Source: Glutamicibacter sp. MNS18 (GTDB taxonomy: Bacteria; Actinomycetota; Actinomycetes; Actinomycetales; Micrococcaceae). From it: DNA of 64,000 nucleotides. The notes beneath the pieces were generated by a model that did no database searches, was not told where the DNA came from, and saw only the letters and a list, made by a program, of their open reading frames with translations. The stretch lies in assembly GCF_026107515.2 (NCBI RefSeq), contig NZ_JAPCHW010000001.1:474812-538811 (forward strand), given 5' to 3'. Shown in pieces: positions 53,108 through 61,420 of this stretch; position 1 is the first letter of the stretch, and every line of letters starts with the position of its first letter. The translations under genes and the position numbers were made by a program.

Positions 53108-53833
53108 TCAATTTCCGGGGGTGGGTAATAGCAGGACCGTGCCAATTCGCAGAAAATGCGGGTCTGGGCCTACCACTTCACGGTTCGCAGCATGGATCCG
53201 AGGCCAGTAGACAGCCACGTCGGTGATGCTGGCGCTGGGCCCCAGGCGTTTGCGGGCGATATCCCATAGGGTGTCCCCGGACAGGACCACCACTTCCTCA
53301 ACGACTTGCCGGGAACCGACCTGTGGGGCTGGGCTGCCCACCGAACGGGAGAAGGTGACCGCCGTATTGTGCGGGAGCCAGCTGGGAACCGGGACGAGCG
53401 TTGCCGTTCGAGGCCCGGCATCCGAATTCGTATCGGCCGCCGGTTCCTCCAACTGGCTGGTTTGCACTCCGGGGGCGGCAAATGCCGGTACCACGGACGA
53501 TCCGACCAGGAGGCCGGTGTTGAGCGCTGACACGGCCAGGCCCCGCAGGATCCGCGGCGAATTCCGATGGAGCCGTTGTGCAAGTCGTGTCCGACCGGTG
53601 CGGGCCGCCCAGATCGAGGCGTACTGAAGCAGTAGCCCCACAACAAGCCAGAGGATGTAGATGATGGCGACCAGTATCAGTGCCTGGAGGAAAACTCCGG
53701 TCTGGGGCGGAAGGTTCAGGTTCCGCCATGAGGCAACCGGTATCTGGTTCAGCTGGCGTAGTGCCAGCGACATTAGGATGCCGAAAACCACGAACGTAGC
53801 CGGTAGGAGTGCAAACCTTCCCATGTTCCACAT
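53108..53833 (-). CDS. LysM-domain membrane protein
   Basis: A 241-residue protein with two hydrophobic segments (about 5-22 and 47-68), a third weaker one near 99-118 ending in an AFAAPG that looks like a signal-peptidase site, a Ser/Thr/Pro linker, and a LysM domain (about 183-240: VVLSGDTLWDIARKRLG and the closing TVLLLPTPGN). LysM binds peptidoglycan, so the C-terminus should be in the wall. ATG at 53833 with AGGAGA 9 nt before. Three 10-bp-phased repeats lie directly upstream. It forms an operon with the DUF6459 gene and diverges from 53950. Confidence 0.85.
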   Translation of the reverse strand: MWNMGRFALLPATFVVFGILMSLALRQLNQIPVASWRNLNLPPQTGVFLQALILVAIIYILWLVVGLLLQYASIWAARTGRTRLAQRLHRNSPRILRGLAVSALNTGLLVGSSVVPAFAAPGVQTSQLEEPAADTNSDAGPRTATLVPVPSWLPHNTAVTFSRSVGSPAPQVGSRQVVEEVVVLSGDTLWDIARKRLGPSASITDVAVYWPRIHAANREVVGPDPHFLRIGTVLLLPTPGN

Positions 53834-53850
53834 GACATCAGATCTCCTAG

Positions 53851-53880
53851 TTTGATCCTGTTTGATGTTATTTGATATTG
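53851..53880. repeat. Three TTTGAT direct repeats with exact 10-bp period
   Basis: TTTGAT at 53851-53856, 53861-53866 and 53871-53876 (ATCAAA on the LysM coding strand), followed by TGATAG. They lie upstream of the LysM ribosome site on one face of the helix, suggesting a protein-binding array. The region is A/T-rich in an otherwise high-GC window. Confidence 0.6.
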
Positions 53881-53937
53881 ATAGTCGCACTTTTATCCGA
53901 TTAAGAGAAGGCTCTTGGCGGAAAATTGTGAAAAACG

Positions 53938-53943
53938 TAGAGT
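53938..53943 (+). promoter_or_regulatory. Putative -10 box of a leaderless transcript (gene at 53950)
   Basis: TAGAGT, then GGCTCC, then the ATG at 53950. No ribosome site is present. Confidence 0.45.
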
Positions 53944-53949
53944 GGCTCC

Positions 53950-54501
53950 ATGAGATGGGAAACACTGTTTGCGGATCTGGAGGCGCAGCTGGAGGCGAGG
54001 CTCGCCGGGGAACTTCGTGAGGAAATCGCCGAGTCAACGCGGGTGGAGCAGGCACGTCAAACGCTGGATGAACGATTGACGGGGTACCGCGGCCTACCGG
54101 TGTCGCTGCGCCTGTGTGGTTCAGCGGAAGTGAGCGGAGTGGTCGGACCGGTGGGATCGGACTACCTGTGCTTGGAGGATTCCTCGAACAGGTGGCTCAT
54201 TCGCCGGGCGGCAGTGCAGTCCCTCATCCTGCCTACCCGGCGCGGTGGCCATCCCGCGGTCCTGGTCCGGACCAAATTCGCTGCCGTGATCCGTGCCCTA
54301 CTACGGGACAGGACGCCGGTGGGGGTCTACGGTATGGACGGGCGCAGTCTGGGCGAAGGAACCCTGCAGCAGGCAGCCGAGGATTTCCTCGTGCTCGGTG
54401 TGCATCCCCGTGACGAATACGCGCGCGGACGCAGCATCCAAGCACAGGTCTTGATCCCGTACTCCGCCGTGGCCTGGATCGTCACGCAGGCTATCGAGTA
54501 A
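53950..54501 (+). CDS. Conserved hypothetical protein, possibly Sm-like barrel
   Basis: A 183-residue protein I do not recognise by function. The N-terminal 40 residues are a charged helix (LFADLEAQLEARLAGELREEI). Residues 50-95 alternate strands (VSLRLCGSAEVSGVVG, SDYLCLED, WLIRRAAVQSLIL), which resembles an Sm/Hfq-like or oligonucleotide-binding barrel. No signal peptide or membrane segment. It diverges from the LysM gene and is followed 80 bp later by the CpaB-like gene. The fold is only a guess. Confidence 0.75.
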   Translation: MRWETLFADLEAQLEARLAGELREEIAESTRVEQARQTLDERLTGYRGLPVSLRLCGSAEVSGVVGPVGSDYLCLEDSSNRWLIRRAAVQSLILPTRRGGHPAVLVRTKFAAVIRALLRDRTPVGVYGMDGRSLGEGTLQQAAEDFLVLGVHPRDEYARGRSIQAQVLIPYSAVAWIVTQAIE

Positions 54502-54581
54502 TCCACAGTCCCAGGGCGGCTCTTCCGCCGGAGGGCTTCTTCGATTAGGCTCACCAGCACCATGCGAGACATCGAGACAAG

Positions 54582-55256
54582 GTGAAAATCGTGGTTGCAG
54601 AACAGCGAAGTGTGCACAAATCGGCGGCTACGGCACCCCGGCTGCGCCGGGCTGGGTGGAAAGAGCCCCGTCTGTTGCTGGGACTGCTGCTGGTGGCTGC
54701 CTCGATTGTCGGCATCGTTTTCCTGGTTAATGCCATGGACGAACGAACTGGTGTCTACGTGGCCAAGACCGATATCACCCTCGGTGAGCCGATCACGGAC
54801 ACCAATACCGAAGTCGTCCAGGTGCAGCTGGGGGAGTCGCTGCGGCATTATCTTCCGGCGGCTGACGGGGCGATGGACGGGGTGCGGGCCAACACCTACA
54901 TTGGTGCCGGCCAACTGATCGCCCAGGATTTCATCACGCGCAGTGAACTGGGCTCACGCCGTCCGATCAACATCGATTTGCCGGTGGATCTTTCCCCGGC
55001 CATCACCCCGGGTAGCCGGGTGGATGTGTGGATCGCCCAACGCGAGCCGGGGTCGGCCACGTACGGCACCCCGGAGCTGTTGGCCAACCTCATGGAAGTC
55101 TCGGCCCGTAGTGAGCGAGCGGCGGGTCTGGTCGGCCAGCGCGGGGTCAACCTCGAATTGCTGGTGGAACCGGACCACTTGGAACCCCTGCTTCAGGCTC
55201 TGGCCAACGAATCACGGATTATCGTGGTCTACAACCCGGCTGGTGACTCCCGATGA
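54582..55256 (+). CDS. SAF-domain membrane protein (CpaB/RcpC-like)
   Basis: A 224-residue protein with a short cytoplasmic N-terminus, one membrane segment (about 31-51) and an external SAF domain (about 56-120) followed by a beta-rich region. This is the layout of CpaB/RcpC, the periplasmic Flp-pilus assembly factor. It lacks the length of full CpaB (about 260-300). GTG start at 54582 with AAGG just upstream. The stop overlaps the CpaE-like gene (ATGA). No tadA, tadB, tadC or prepilin gene is nearby, so whether it assembles pili is open. Confidence 0.8.
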   Translation: MKIVVAEQRSVHKSAATAPRLRRAGWKEPRLLLGLLLVAASIVGIVFLVNAMDERTGVYVAKTDITLGEPITDTNTEVVQVQLGESLRHYLPAADGAMDGVRANTYIGAGQLIAQDFITRSELGSRRPINIDLPVDLSPAITPGSRVDVWIAQREPGSATYGTPELLANLMEVSARSERAAGLVGQRGVNLELLVEPDHLEPLLQALANESRIIVVYNPAGDSR

Positions 55257-56491
55257 GCATTCCGGTTGTGGTGCTGGGCCAGAACCCGGAGCTGGTGCAC
55301 CGGATCGAAAGCTACCGTGGGGACCTCATGGTGGCCAGGGTCTGCCAGGAGATCTCCGAAGCGGTGGCAGCCTGCGCCGCGGGTGTGGGACAGGCGCTTA
55401 TTGTCTCGGACCCGGAGTTGATGCTGCCCATGGAACAGGTCGACTACGTGCGTGAGCATGAAGTGGTCCTGGTCTTGCTGGACGACAAGCCGGTGAGCAC
55501 CCCCGGGGTACTCAGTGCGACACCAAGCGGTAGTGCCGCGGAACTGGAAAGCCTCATCACCCGTGGGCTGAGGCAGTTTCTGGATGCAGTGGATAGTGCG
55601 AATCCCGGCACGGAGGACGGGGTGCCTCGACAGGAGCGCGCCAAAGGCAGCGTGACGACGTTCTGGGGTGCCGTGGGGGCGCCGGGACGCAGCACGCTCG
55701 CGTTGAATTTCGCGGTCGAGGCAGCAGTCGCAGGGCAGAAGGTGATCCTGATTGACGCCGACACCTACGGTGCGTCGATCGCCGTCCAACTGGGATTACT
55801 CGACGAGTCGGCCGCCGTCGCGCAGATCTGCCGGGTAGTGGATACCGGCCACTATGACGTCGCACGGCTGGAATCCGTATGCAAGTCGCTGCAAGTGGGA
55901 TCCGCGGTACTGACGGTTGCCTCCGGGATCCCGCGGGCCAGCCGTTGGCCGGAGATCCGTGCCGCGTCGCTGCGCCGGGCGGTGGGGGTCTTCAAACAGC
56001 ACTATGACCGGGTGGTGCTGGACGTGGCTGCGCCGGTGGAGACCGATGAGCAGCTCAGTTTCGACACCCGGGCCCCGCAACGCAACGGGGTCACGGTGGA
56101 GGCCTTGCACTTTTCCGACGAGGTGTTCATGGTCGTCGCGGCCGACAGCGTCGGGATTCCCCGTGCCATCCGTGCCATCGACGAGCTGAACGAGCAGCAG
56201 GTGGCAGCCCCGCTGCGGATCCTTTTCAACAAGATCGGTACCGCCGCCGCAGGCCGCAGTCCGCGGCGTGGGGTCTCCGAGGCCTGGGAGCGGTTCGGCC
56301 CCTCCTACCCGATTATCGGGTTTCTGCCCGATGACCACCAGACTTGCCAGGCGGCAATACTGGCCGGCAGCGCGCTGCTGGAGCTGGCTCCGCGTTGTGC
56401 ATTACGCTCAGAAATCCGTGCCCTGACCCAGAAGAATCTTCCATTTCGCACAGGGTCAAACAAAGGGCCCAGCTGGCGATCCAAGATGTGA
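55253..56491 (+). CDS. CpaE/MinD-like ATPase with altered Walker A
   Basis: A 412-residue protein with an N-terminal receiver-like domain (about 1-125, lacking a clear phosphoacceptor) and a C-terminal SIMIBI/MinD ATPase domain (about 135-380), as in CpaE/TadZ. The deviant Walker A KGGxGK(T/S) reads V141-G-A-P-G-R146-S-T: both lysines are replaced. The following VILIDADTYGASIAVQLGLLD (in two parts) and RVVLDVAAP are normal. ATP binding may persist weakly or be lost. It is translationally coupled to the CpaB-like gene. TadZ/CpaE normally positions the pilus machine; no such machine is seen here. Confidence 0.82.
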   Translation: MSIPVVVLGQNPELVHRIESYRGDLMVARVCQEISEAVAACAAGVGQALIVSDPELMLPMEQVDYVREHEVVLVLLDDKPVSTPGVLSATPSGSAAELESLITRGLRQFLDAVDSANPGTEDGVPRQERAKGSVTTFWGAVGAPGRSTLALNFAVEAAVAGQKVILIDADTYGASIAVQLGLLDESAAVAQICRVVDTGHYDVARLESVCKSLQVGSAVLTVASGIPRASRWPEIRAASLRRAVGVFKQHYDRVVLDVAAPVETDEQLSFDTRAPQRNGVTVEALHFSDEVFMVVAADSVGIPRAIRAIDELNEQQVAAPLRILFNKIGTAAAGRSPRRGVSEAWERFGPSYPIIGFLPDDHQTCQAAILAGSALLELAPRCALRSEIRALTQKNLPFRTGSNKGPSWRSKM

Positions 56492-56513
56492 AGTGACCCA
56501 CGAAAAAACGCGA

Positions 56514-56519
56514 TAGGCT
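56514..56519 (+). promoter_or_regulatory. Putative -10 box (TAGGCT) for the NAD-GDH gene
   Basis: TAGGCT followed by GGAGACAATC and the GTG at 56530. The 13-nt string TAGGCTGGAGACA recurs exactly at 31975-31987. Confidence 0.4.
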
Positions 56520-56529
56520 GGAGACAATC

Positions 56530-59500
56530 GTGTATTCGCAATGGAGCGAATCGTTGATCTTCACTCTTGGAGGCGTTCAGTTGAACTCGTCGGAATCGGT
56601 CGTGTCAGAAGCATTCGTCAATGCGACACTCAACAACGATCTGATCAGTGAGTACTACAAGCAAATAGCCAGGGAGGATTTTGCCGCCTACCAGCCGGGG
56701 GAGCTGGAGGATCGCGTGGCAACCCACCTGGAAATCGGGTTTACCAGGAAGCCCCAGACCGCGAACGTCGTCTTGCAGTCCGCTGCCGGTCGCTCCGTGG
56801 TGTTCATCGTGACCGACGACATGCCTTTCCTTGTCGACTCGGTCACCACCGAACTGGTTCGCCAGAAACTGCCGATCCACCTGGTCGTCCACCCGACCTT
56901 CGTGGTCTCCCGGGATACCGGAACCGACCAGATCCGTTCACTGACCCCCACCGATGCCCAGCACGTGGCCAGTGGAGACACCGCCGCACTCTCGGACCTG
57001 AGCACCCTGACCATGCAGGGCACCCACACCGCCGTGGAATCCTGGATCTCCATTGAACTGGACCGCGAACTCGACCCGGAACAGGGTGAACAGATCCGTG
57101 CCGGACTGATCGGCATCCTGCATGATGTACGCCAGGCCGTGGAGGACTGGCCGATCATGCTTGATCGTGCCACCGAAATCGCCGCCTCATTGCCGCGTAT
57201 CACCGGCGCCGACGAGCTACCGGACCTGGACCAGGCCGTGGAACTGCTGAACTGGATGGCAGATGGGCGCTTCACCTTCCTGGGCTACCGTGATTACGAG
57301 CTGGTCACCGAGTTCGGCGAGGATGTGTTGCGCGCGCGTGCCGGCAGCGGCCTGGGTGTGATGCGAGACGTGGATGACCGCGGGCCCCTGCACCTGACCA
57401 AGCGCGGACGCGACACCGCCCGCGACAAGCGGGCGCTGGTGATCACCAAGGCCAACGCCCGGTCAACAGTGCACCGCGGCACCTACCTGGACTACGTGGG
57501 AGTCAAGAGCTTCGACGCCAACGGTGAGGTCAACGGTGAACGCCGCTTCATCGGCCTGTTCGCCTCGACCTTGTACACCTCCAGTGTCACCACCGTGCCG
57601 TTGGTCCGCGAAAAGGTGGACGCGGTCTTGAGACATGCCGGTTTCGCCCCGGACTCCCATTCGGGCAAGGACATCGTCACCATCCTGGAGTCCTACCCAC
57701 GTGATGAACTCTTCCAGATTTCCGTTGAGGACCTGACCCAGACCGCCCTGGGGATCCTGCGCCTGCAGGAACGCCGGCGTACCTCTGTATTCCTGCGCTC
57801 CGATGACTACGGCCGCTTCATGTCAGTGATGGTCTACCTGCCGCGTGACCGCTTCTCCACCCTGGTGCGCCAGCGCATCGAAGGGGTGCTGCAACGCGCC
57901 TTCAACCCGGATTCCATGGAACACGATGTGATGATGGGCGACTCCACCCTGGTGCGACTGTTCTACCGCATCCGTTTGCAGCGCCATGGCCTGGCACCGG
58001 TGATTGATCGCAAGGCCCTGGAAACCGATGTGGCACGGGCCGTACGTTCCTGGGGCGAAGCCGTGGGCGATGCCGCCCACGACCAGCTGGACCCTGACCA
58101 GGCGCGCACCCTGGCCCGGTCCTGGTCCGAGGCCTTCCCCGAGGCCTACAAGGTGCAGTTCGAAGTCGAAGACGCGCTGGCCGATATCGAGCGGCTGGCG
58201 CAGCTTGATGAGCCGACCCAGGATGGGCCGGTAGTCTCCTTCTACGAACCGGTCGAACAGAACGAGGACATCCCGGTCACGGTCCGCATGAAGATCTATG
58301 TGAACCGCCCGCTGACGCTTTCACGGATCCTTCCGGTTCTGCAGGATCTGGGACTGGAGGTCGTTGACGAACGCCCGTTCGAGCTCAAACCCGAGGGCGG
58401 GGAACAACGTTACATCTATGACATGGGGCTGAAGATCGATGAGGACATCGACTTTGCCAGCGTGCAGGAACAACTGGCCGAGACCTACTCCGCCGTTGTC
58501 CGCAACGCCGCCGAATCCGATGAGCTCAATGCATTGGTCCTGCGCGAGGGACTGCACTGGAACGAAGTGGCGATGCTCCGCGCGTACGCCCACTATCTGC
58601 TCCAACTCGGGGTTCCGAACTCCACCGATTTCATCGCGAGCACCCTGGTTTCCAACGCCGCGGTCACCCATGGAATCGTGAGCCTGTTCCACGCCATCTT
58701 CGATCCGAAGCTTTCGGCCGAGGCATCGGAAAGTGCACGGCAGGCAGCCCACGAGCAGATCACCGCAGCCCTGGAGGCCGTGCCGACACTGGATGCGGAT
58801 ACGCTGCTGCGCCGATTCGTCAAGGTCATCGAAGCCACCAAGCGCACCAACTACTACGCCGTGGGCAACGCGCTGGGCTTCAAGCTGGCACCCAACGAGA
58901 TCGACTTCGCCCCTTTCCCACGCCCGAAGCACGAATTCTGGGTATACTCCCCGCGTGTCGAGGGAGTGCATTTCCGCTTTGGTGCCGTGGCTCGAGGCGG
59001 CCTGCGCTGGTCGGACCGGCGAGAGGATTTCCGCACCGAAGTCCTGGGCCTGGTCAAGGCCCAGATGGTGAAAAACTCGGTGATCGTGCCCACCGGCGCC
59101 AAGGGCGGTTTCTACGCCAAGCAGCTGCCCAATCCCGCCGTGGACCGTGGCGCCTGGATCGAGGAAGGCAAGGCCTCCTACCGGATCTTCATCCGCACCA
59201 TGCTGGAGCTGACCGACAACATCGTCACCGATGAGCAGGGCCAGCGGGTCATCCCGCCGGTTGACGTCGTGCGCCGCGACGGGGACGACACCTACCTGGT
59301 GGTAGCCGCGGACAAGGGCACCGCGACCTTCTCAGACACCGCCAATGCGATTTCCGAGGAGATGGGCCACTGGCTCGGCGACGCCTTTGCCTCGGGCGGT
59401 TCGGTGGGCTATGACCACAAGGGCATGGGCATTACCGCGCGCGGTGCCTGGGAATCGGTGAAGCGCCACTTCTTCGAATTGGGCATCGATACCCAGAGCG

Positions 59501-61413
59501 AGGAGTTCACCGCAGTCGGGATCGGCGACATGTCCGGGGATGTTTTCGGCAACGGTTTACTGCGCACCCGTACCGTAAAACTGGTGGCTGCCTTCGACCA
59601 CCGGGACATCTTCCTGGACCCGGACCCGGATCCTGCAGCGTCCTTCGCTGAACGCCAACGCCTGTACGACCTGCCGCGTTCGAGCTGGGCCGACTACAAC
59701 CGTGACCTGATTTCAGCCGGCGGCGGGGTCTTCTCCCGCTCATTGAAGTCGGTGCCGCTCAGCCCGCAGATCCAGCAGCTGTTGGGCCTGCCGGCCGAGA
59801 CCACGTCGCTGGCCCCCAATGACCTGCTCAAGGCGATCCTCTCGGCCAAGGTCGACCTGCTGTACAACGGCGGAATCGGCACCTACATCAAGGCCAGCAC
59901 GGAAAGCCACGGCGAAGTCGGCGATCGCGCCAATGACGCGATCCGCATCGACGGACGACAGGTCCAGGCGCGGGTTATCGGCGAGGGCGGGAACCTGGGC
60001 ATGACGCAACTCGGACGCATCGAGGCAGCCAATGGCGGGGTGATTCTCAATACCGATGCCATCGACAACTCCGCGGGGGTGGACACCTCCGACCGTGAGG
60101 TGAACATTAAGATCTTCGTGGATCGTCAGGTCAAGGCCGGTGCCATCGAGCCCGAGGAGCGTGCCGACTTCCTGGTTTCGATGACCGACGATGTCGCCGA
60201 GCTCGTTCTGCGCACCAATTTCGACCAGAATGTCTTGCTGCTCAATGAGAAGCACGCGGCCCGCACCTGGTCCCCGGCCTATGGCCGGCTCATGGACTGG
60301 TTGGAGGAACACGCGGACCTGAATCGTGCTCTGGAGTTCCTACCCGGCAACGAGGATCTCGAAGCACGCCGCTCGGCCGGGGGATCGATGACCACCCCGG
60401 AACTGGCAGTGCTGACCGCCTACGCGAAGATCCAATTGGCCCAGTCGCTGTCGGGGACGGAGCTGATCAAGGACGACTACTTCCTGGCCACGATTAAACG
60501 CTATTTCCCGGCCAAACTGGTCGAGCGGTTCGGCGATGAACTGGATGCCCACCCGCTGCGTGCCGAGATCATCGCCACGGTGGTGGCCAACGAGATCGTG
60601 AACATCGGCGGCATCACCTATATCTTCCGGGCCATGGAGGAATCCAGCGCGAGTGAAGAGCATATTGCCAAGGTCTTCTGCGTACTGCGTGAGATCTACG
60701 AGTTCGAGCGCTGGTTCCAGCAGATCAACGAGCAACCCGCAGGGTCGAACCTCGAATACTGGAGCCGTCAACACCATGACATGCGTCGGTTGCTGGACCG
60801 GGCCACCCGGTGGATGCTGAACCATGCTGATCTGAGCCAGAGTGTCGGCGAGCTGGTGGACCGCTACGCCGCAATTGTGCAGGACCTGCGCGGCCAGCTC
60901 CCGGAGCTGTTGCGGGGGGTCGACGCGGCCCGGTTCACCACCTGGCGCCAGGATGCCATGGAACACGGGCTGACCAGCGAACAGGCCACGCACTGGGCGG
61001 CGCAGTTCGAGTCCTACACGCTGCTGGACATCGCCGACTTCATCTTCCGTACCGGGTCCGATGCAGAGAAGGTTGCGACCACCTATTTCGCCCTCTTCGC
61101 CCGATTCGAAATCGATGCGCTGCTCAACCGGATCACCGCGTTGCCGCGCACCGACCGCTGGAAGGCGCTGGCCCGGGCGGCATTGCGTGATGATTTGTAT
61201 GCCACGGTGATCGACATGACCGGGGACGTCCTGGACGTGGCCGGGCAGCTTCAGTCCGCCGATGCGCGTGTTGCGGCATGGGAGGAAGCAAACGCGGCTA
61301 ACCTTGATCGTGCGAAGAAGATGTTCCAAGAAGTGAACAGCCTGGAACGCGATGACATGTCGTCGCTGTCCGTGGCCCTTCGCCTGCTGCGTTCGATCGT
61401 CCGGAGGAAGTAA
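56530..61413 (+). CDS. gdh: Large NAD-specific glutamate dehydrogenase (GDH-180 type)
   Basis: A 1627-residue NAD-dependent glutamate dehydrogenase converting glutamate to 2-oxoglutarate and ammonia. The long N-terminal part (1-720) holds ACT-like regulatory domains. The catalytic GDH region (about 760-1260) includes VHFRFGAVARGGLRWSDRR and VPTGAKGGFYAK with the active lysine. The C-terminal part (1270-1600) is all-helical. It fits the 170-180 kDa class of actinobacteria and proteobacteria. Start uncertain: GTG at 56530 with GGAG 6 nt before, or TTG at 56581 with a stronger TTGGAGG 7 nt before, giving 1610 residues. It runs into the PdtaS gene 7 bp downstream. Confidence 0.95.
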   Translation: MYSQWSESLIFTLGGVQLNSSESVVSEAFVNATLNNDLISEYYKQIAREDFAAYQPGELEDRVATHLEIGFTRKPQTANVVLQSAAGRSVVFIVTDDMPFLVDSVTTELVRQKLPIHLVVHPTFVVSRDTGTDQIRSLTPTDAQHVASGDTAALSDLSTLTMQGTHTAVESWISIELDRELDPEQGEQIRAGLIGILHDVRQAVEDWPIMLDRATEIAASLPRITGADELPDLDQAVELLNWMADGRFTFLGYRDYELVTEFGEDVLRARAGSGLGVMRDVDDRGPLHLTKRGRDTARDKRALVITKANARSTVHRGTYLDYVGVKSFDANGEVNGERRFIGLFASTLYTSSVTTVPLVREKVDAVLRHAGFAPDSHSGKDIVTILESYPRDELFQISVEDLTQTALGILRLQERRRTSVFLRSDDYGRFMSVMVYLPRDRFSTLVRQRIEGVLQRAFNPDSMEHDVMMGDSTLVRLFYRIRLQRHGLAPVIDRKALETDVARAVRSWGEAVGDAAHDQLDPDQARTLARSWSEAFPEAYKVQFEVEDALADIERLAQLDEPTQDGPVVSFYEPVEQNEDIPVTVRMKIYVNRPLTLSRILPVLQDLGLEVVDERPFELKPEGGEQRYIYDMGLKIDEDIDFASVQEQLAETYSAVVRNAAESDELNALVLREGLHWNEVAMLRAYAHYLLQLGVPNSTDFIASTLVSNAAVTHGIVSLFHAIFDPKLSAEASESARQAAHEQITAALEAVPTLDADTLLRRFVKVIEATKRTNYYAVGNALGFKLAPNEIDFAPFPRPKHEFWVYSPRVEGVHFRFGAVARGGLRWSDRREDFRTEVLGLVKAQMVKNSVIVPTGAKGGFYAKQLPNPAVDRGAWIEEGKASYRIFIRTMLELTDNIVTDEQGQRVIPPVDVVRRDGDDTYLVVAADKGTATFSDTANAISEEMGHWLGDAFASGGSVGYDHKGMGITARGAWESVKRHFFELGIDTQSEEFTAVGIGDMSGDVFGNGLLRTRTVKLVAAFDHRDIFLDPDPDPAASFAERQRLYDLPRSSWADYNRDLISAGGGVFSRSLKSVPLSPQIQQLLGLPAETTSLAPNDLLKAILSAKVDLLYNGGIGTYIKASTESHGEVGDRANDAIRIDGRQVQARVIGEGGNLGMTQLGRIEAANGGVILNTDAIDNSAGVDTSDREVNIKIFVDRQVKAGAIEPEERADFLVSMTDDVAELVLRTNFDQNVLLLNEKHAARTWSPAYGRLMDWLEEHADLNRALEFLPGNEDLEARRSAGGSMTTPELAVLTAYAKIQLAQSLSGTELIKDDYFLATIKRYFPAKLVERFGDELDAHPLRAEIIATVVANEIVNIGGITYIFRAMEESSASEEHIAKVFCVLREIYEFERWFQQINEQPAGSNLEYWSRQHHDMRRLLDRATRWMLNHADLSQSVGELVDRYAAIVQDLRGQLPELLRGVDAARFTTWRQDAMEHGLTSEQATHWAAQFESYTLLDIADFIFRTGSDAEKVATTYFALFARFEIDALLNRITALPRTDRWKALARAALRDDLYATVIDMTGDVLDVAGQLQSADARVAAWEEANAANLDRAKKMFQEVNSLERDDMSSLSVALRLLRSIVRRK

Positions 61414-61420
61414 ACACACC

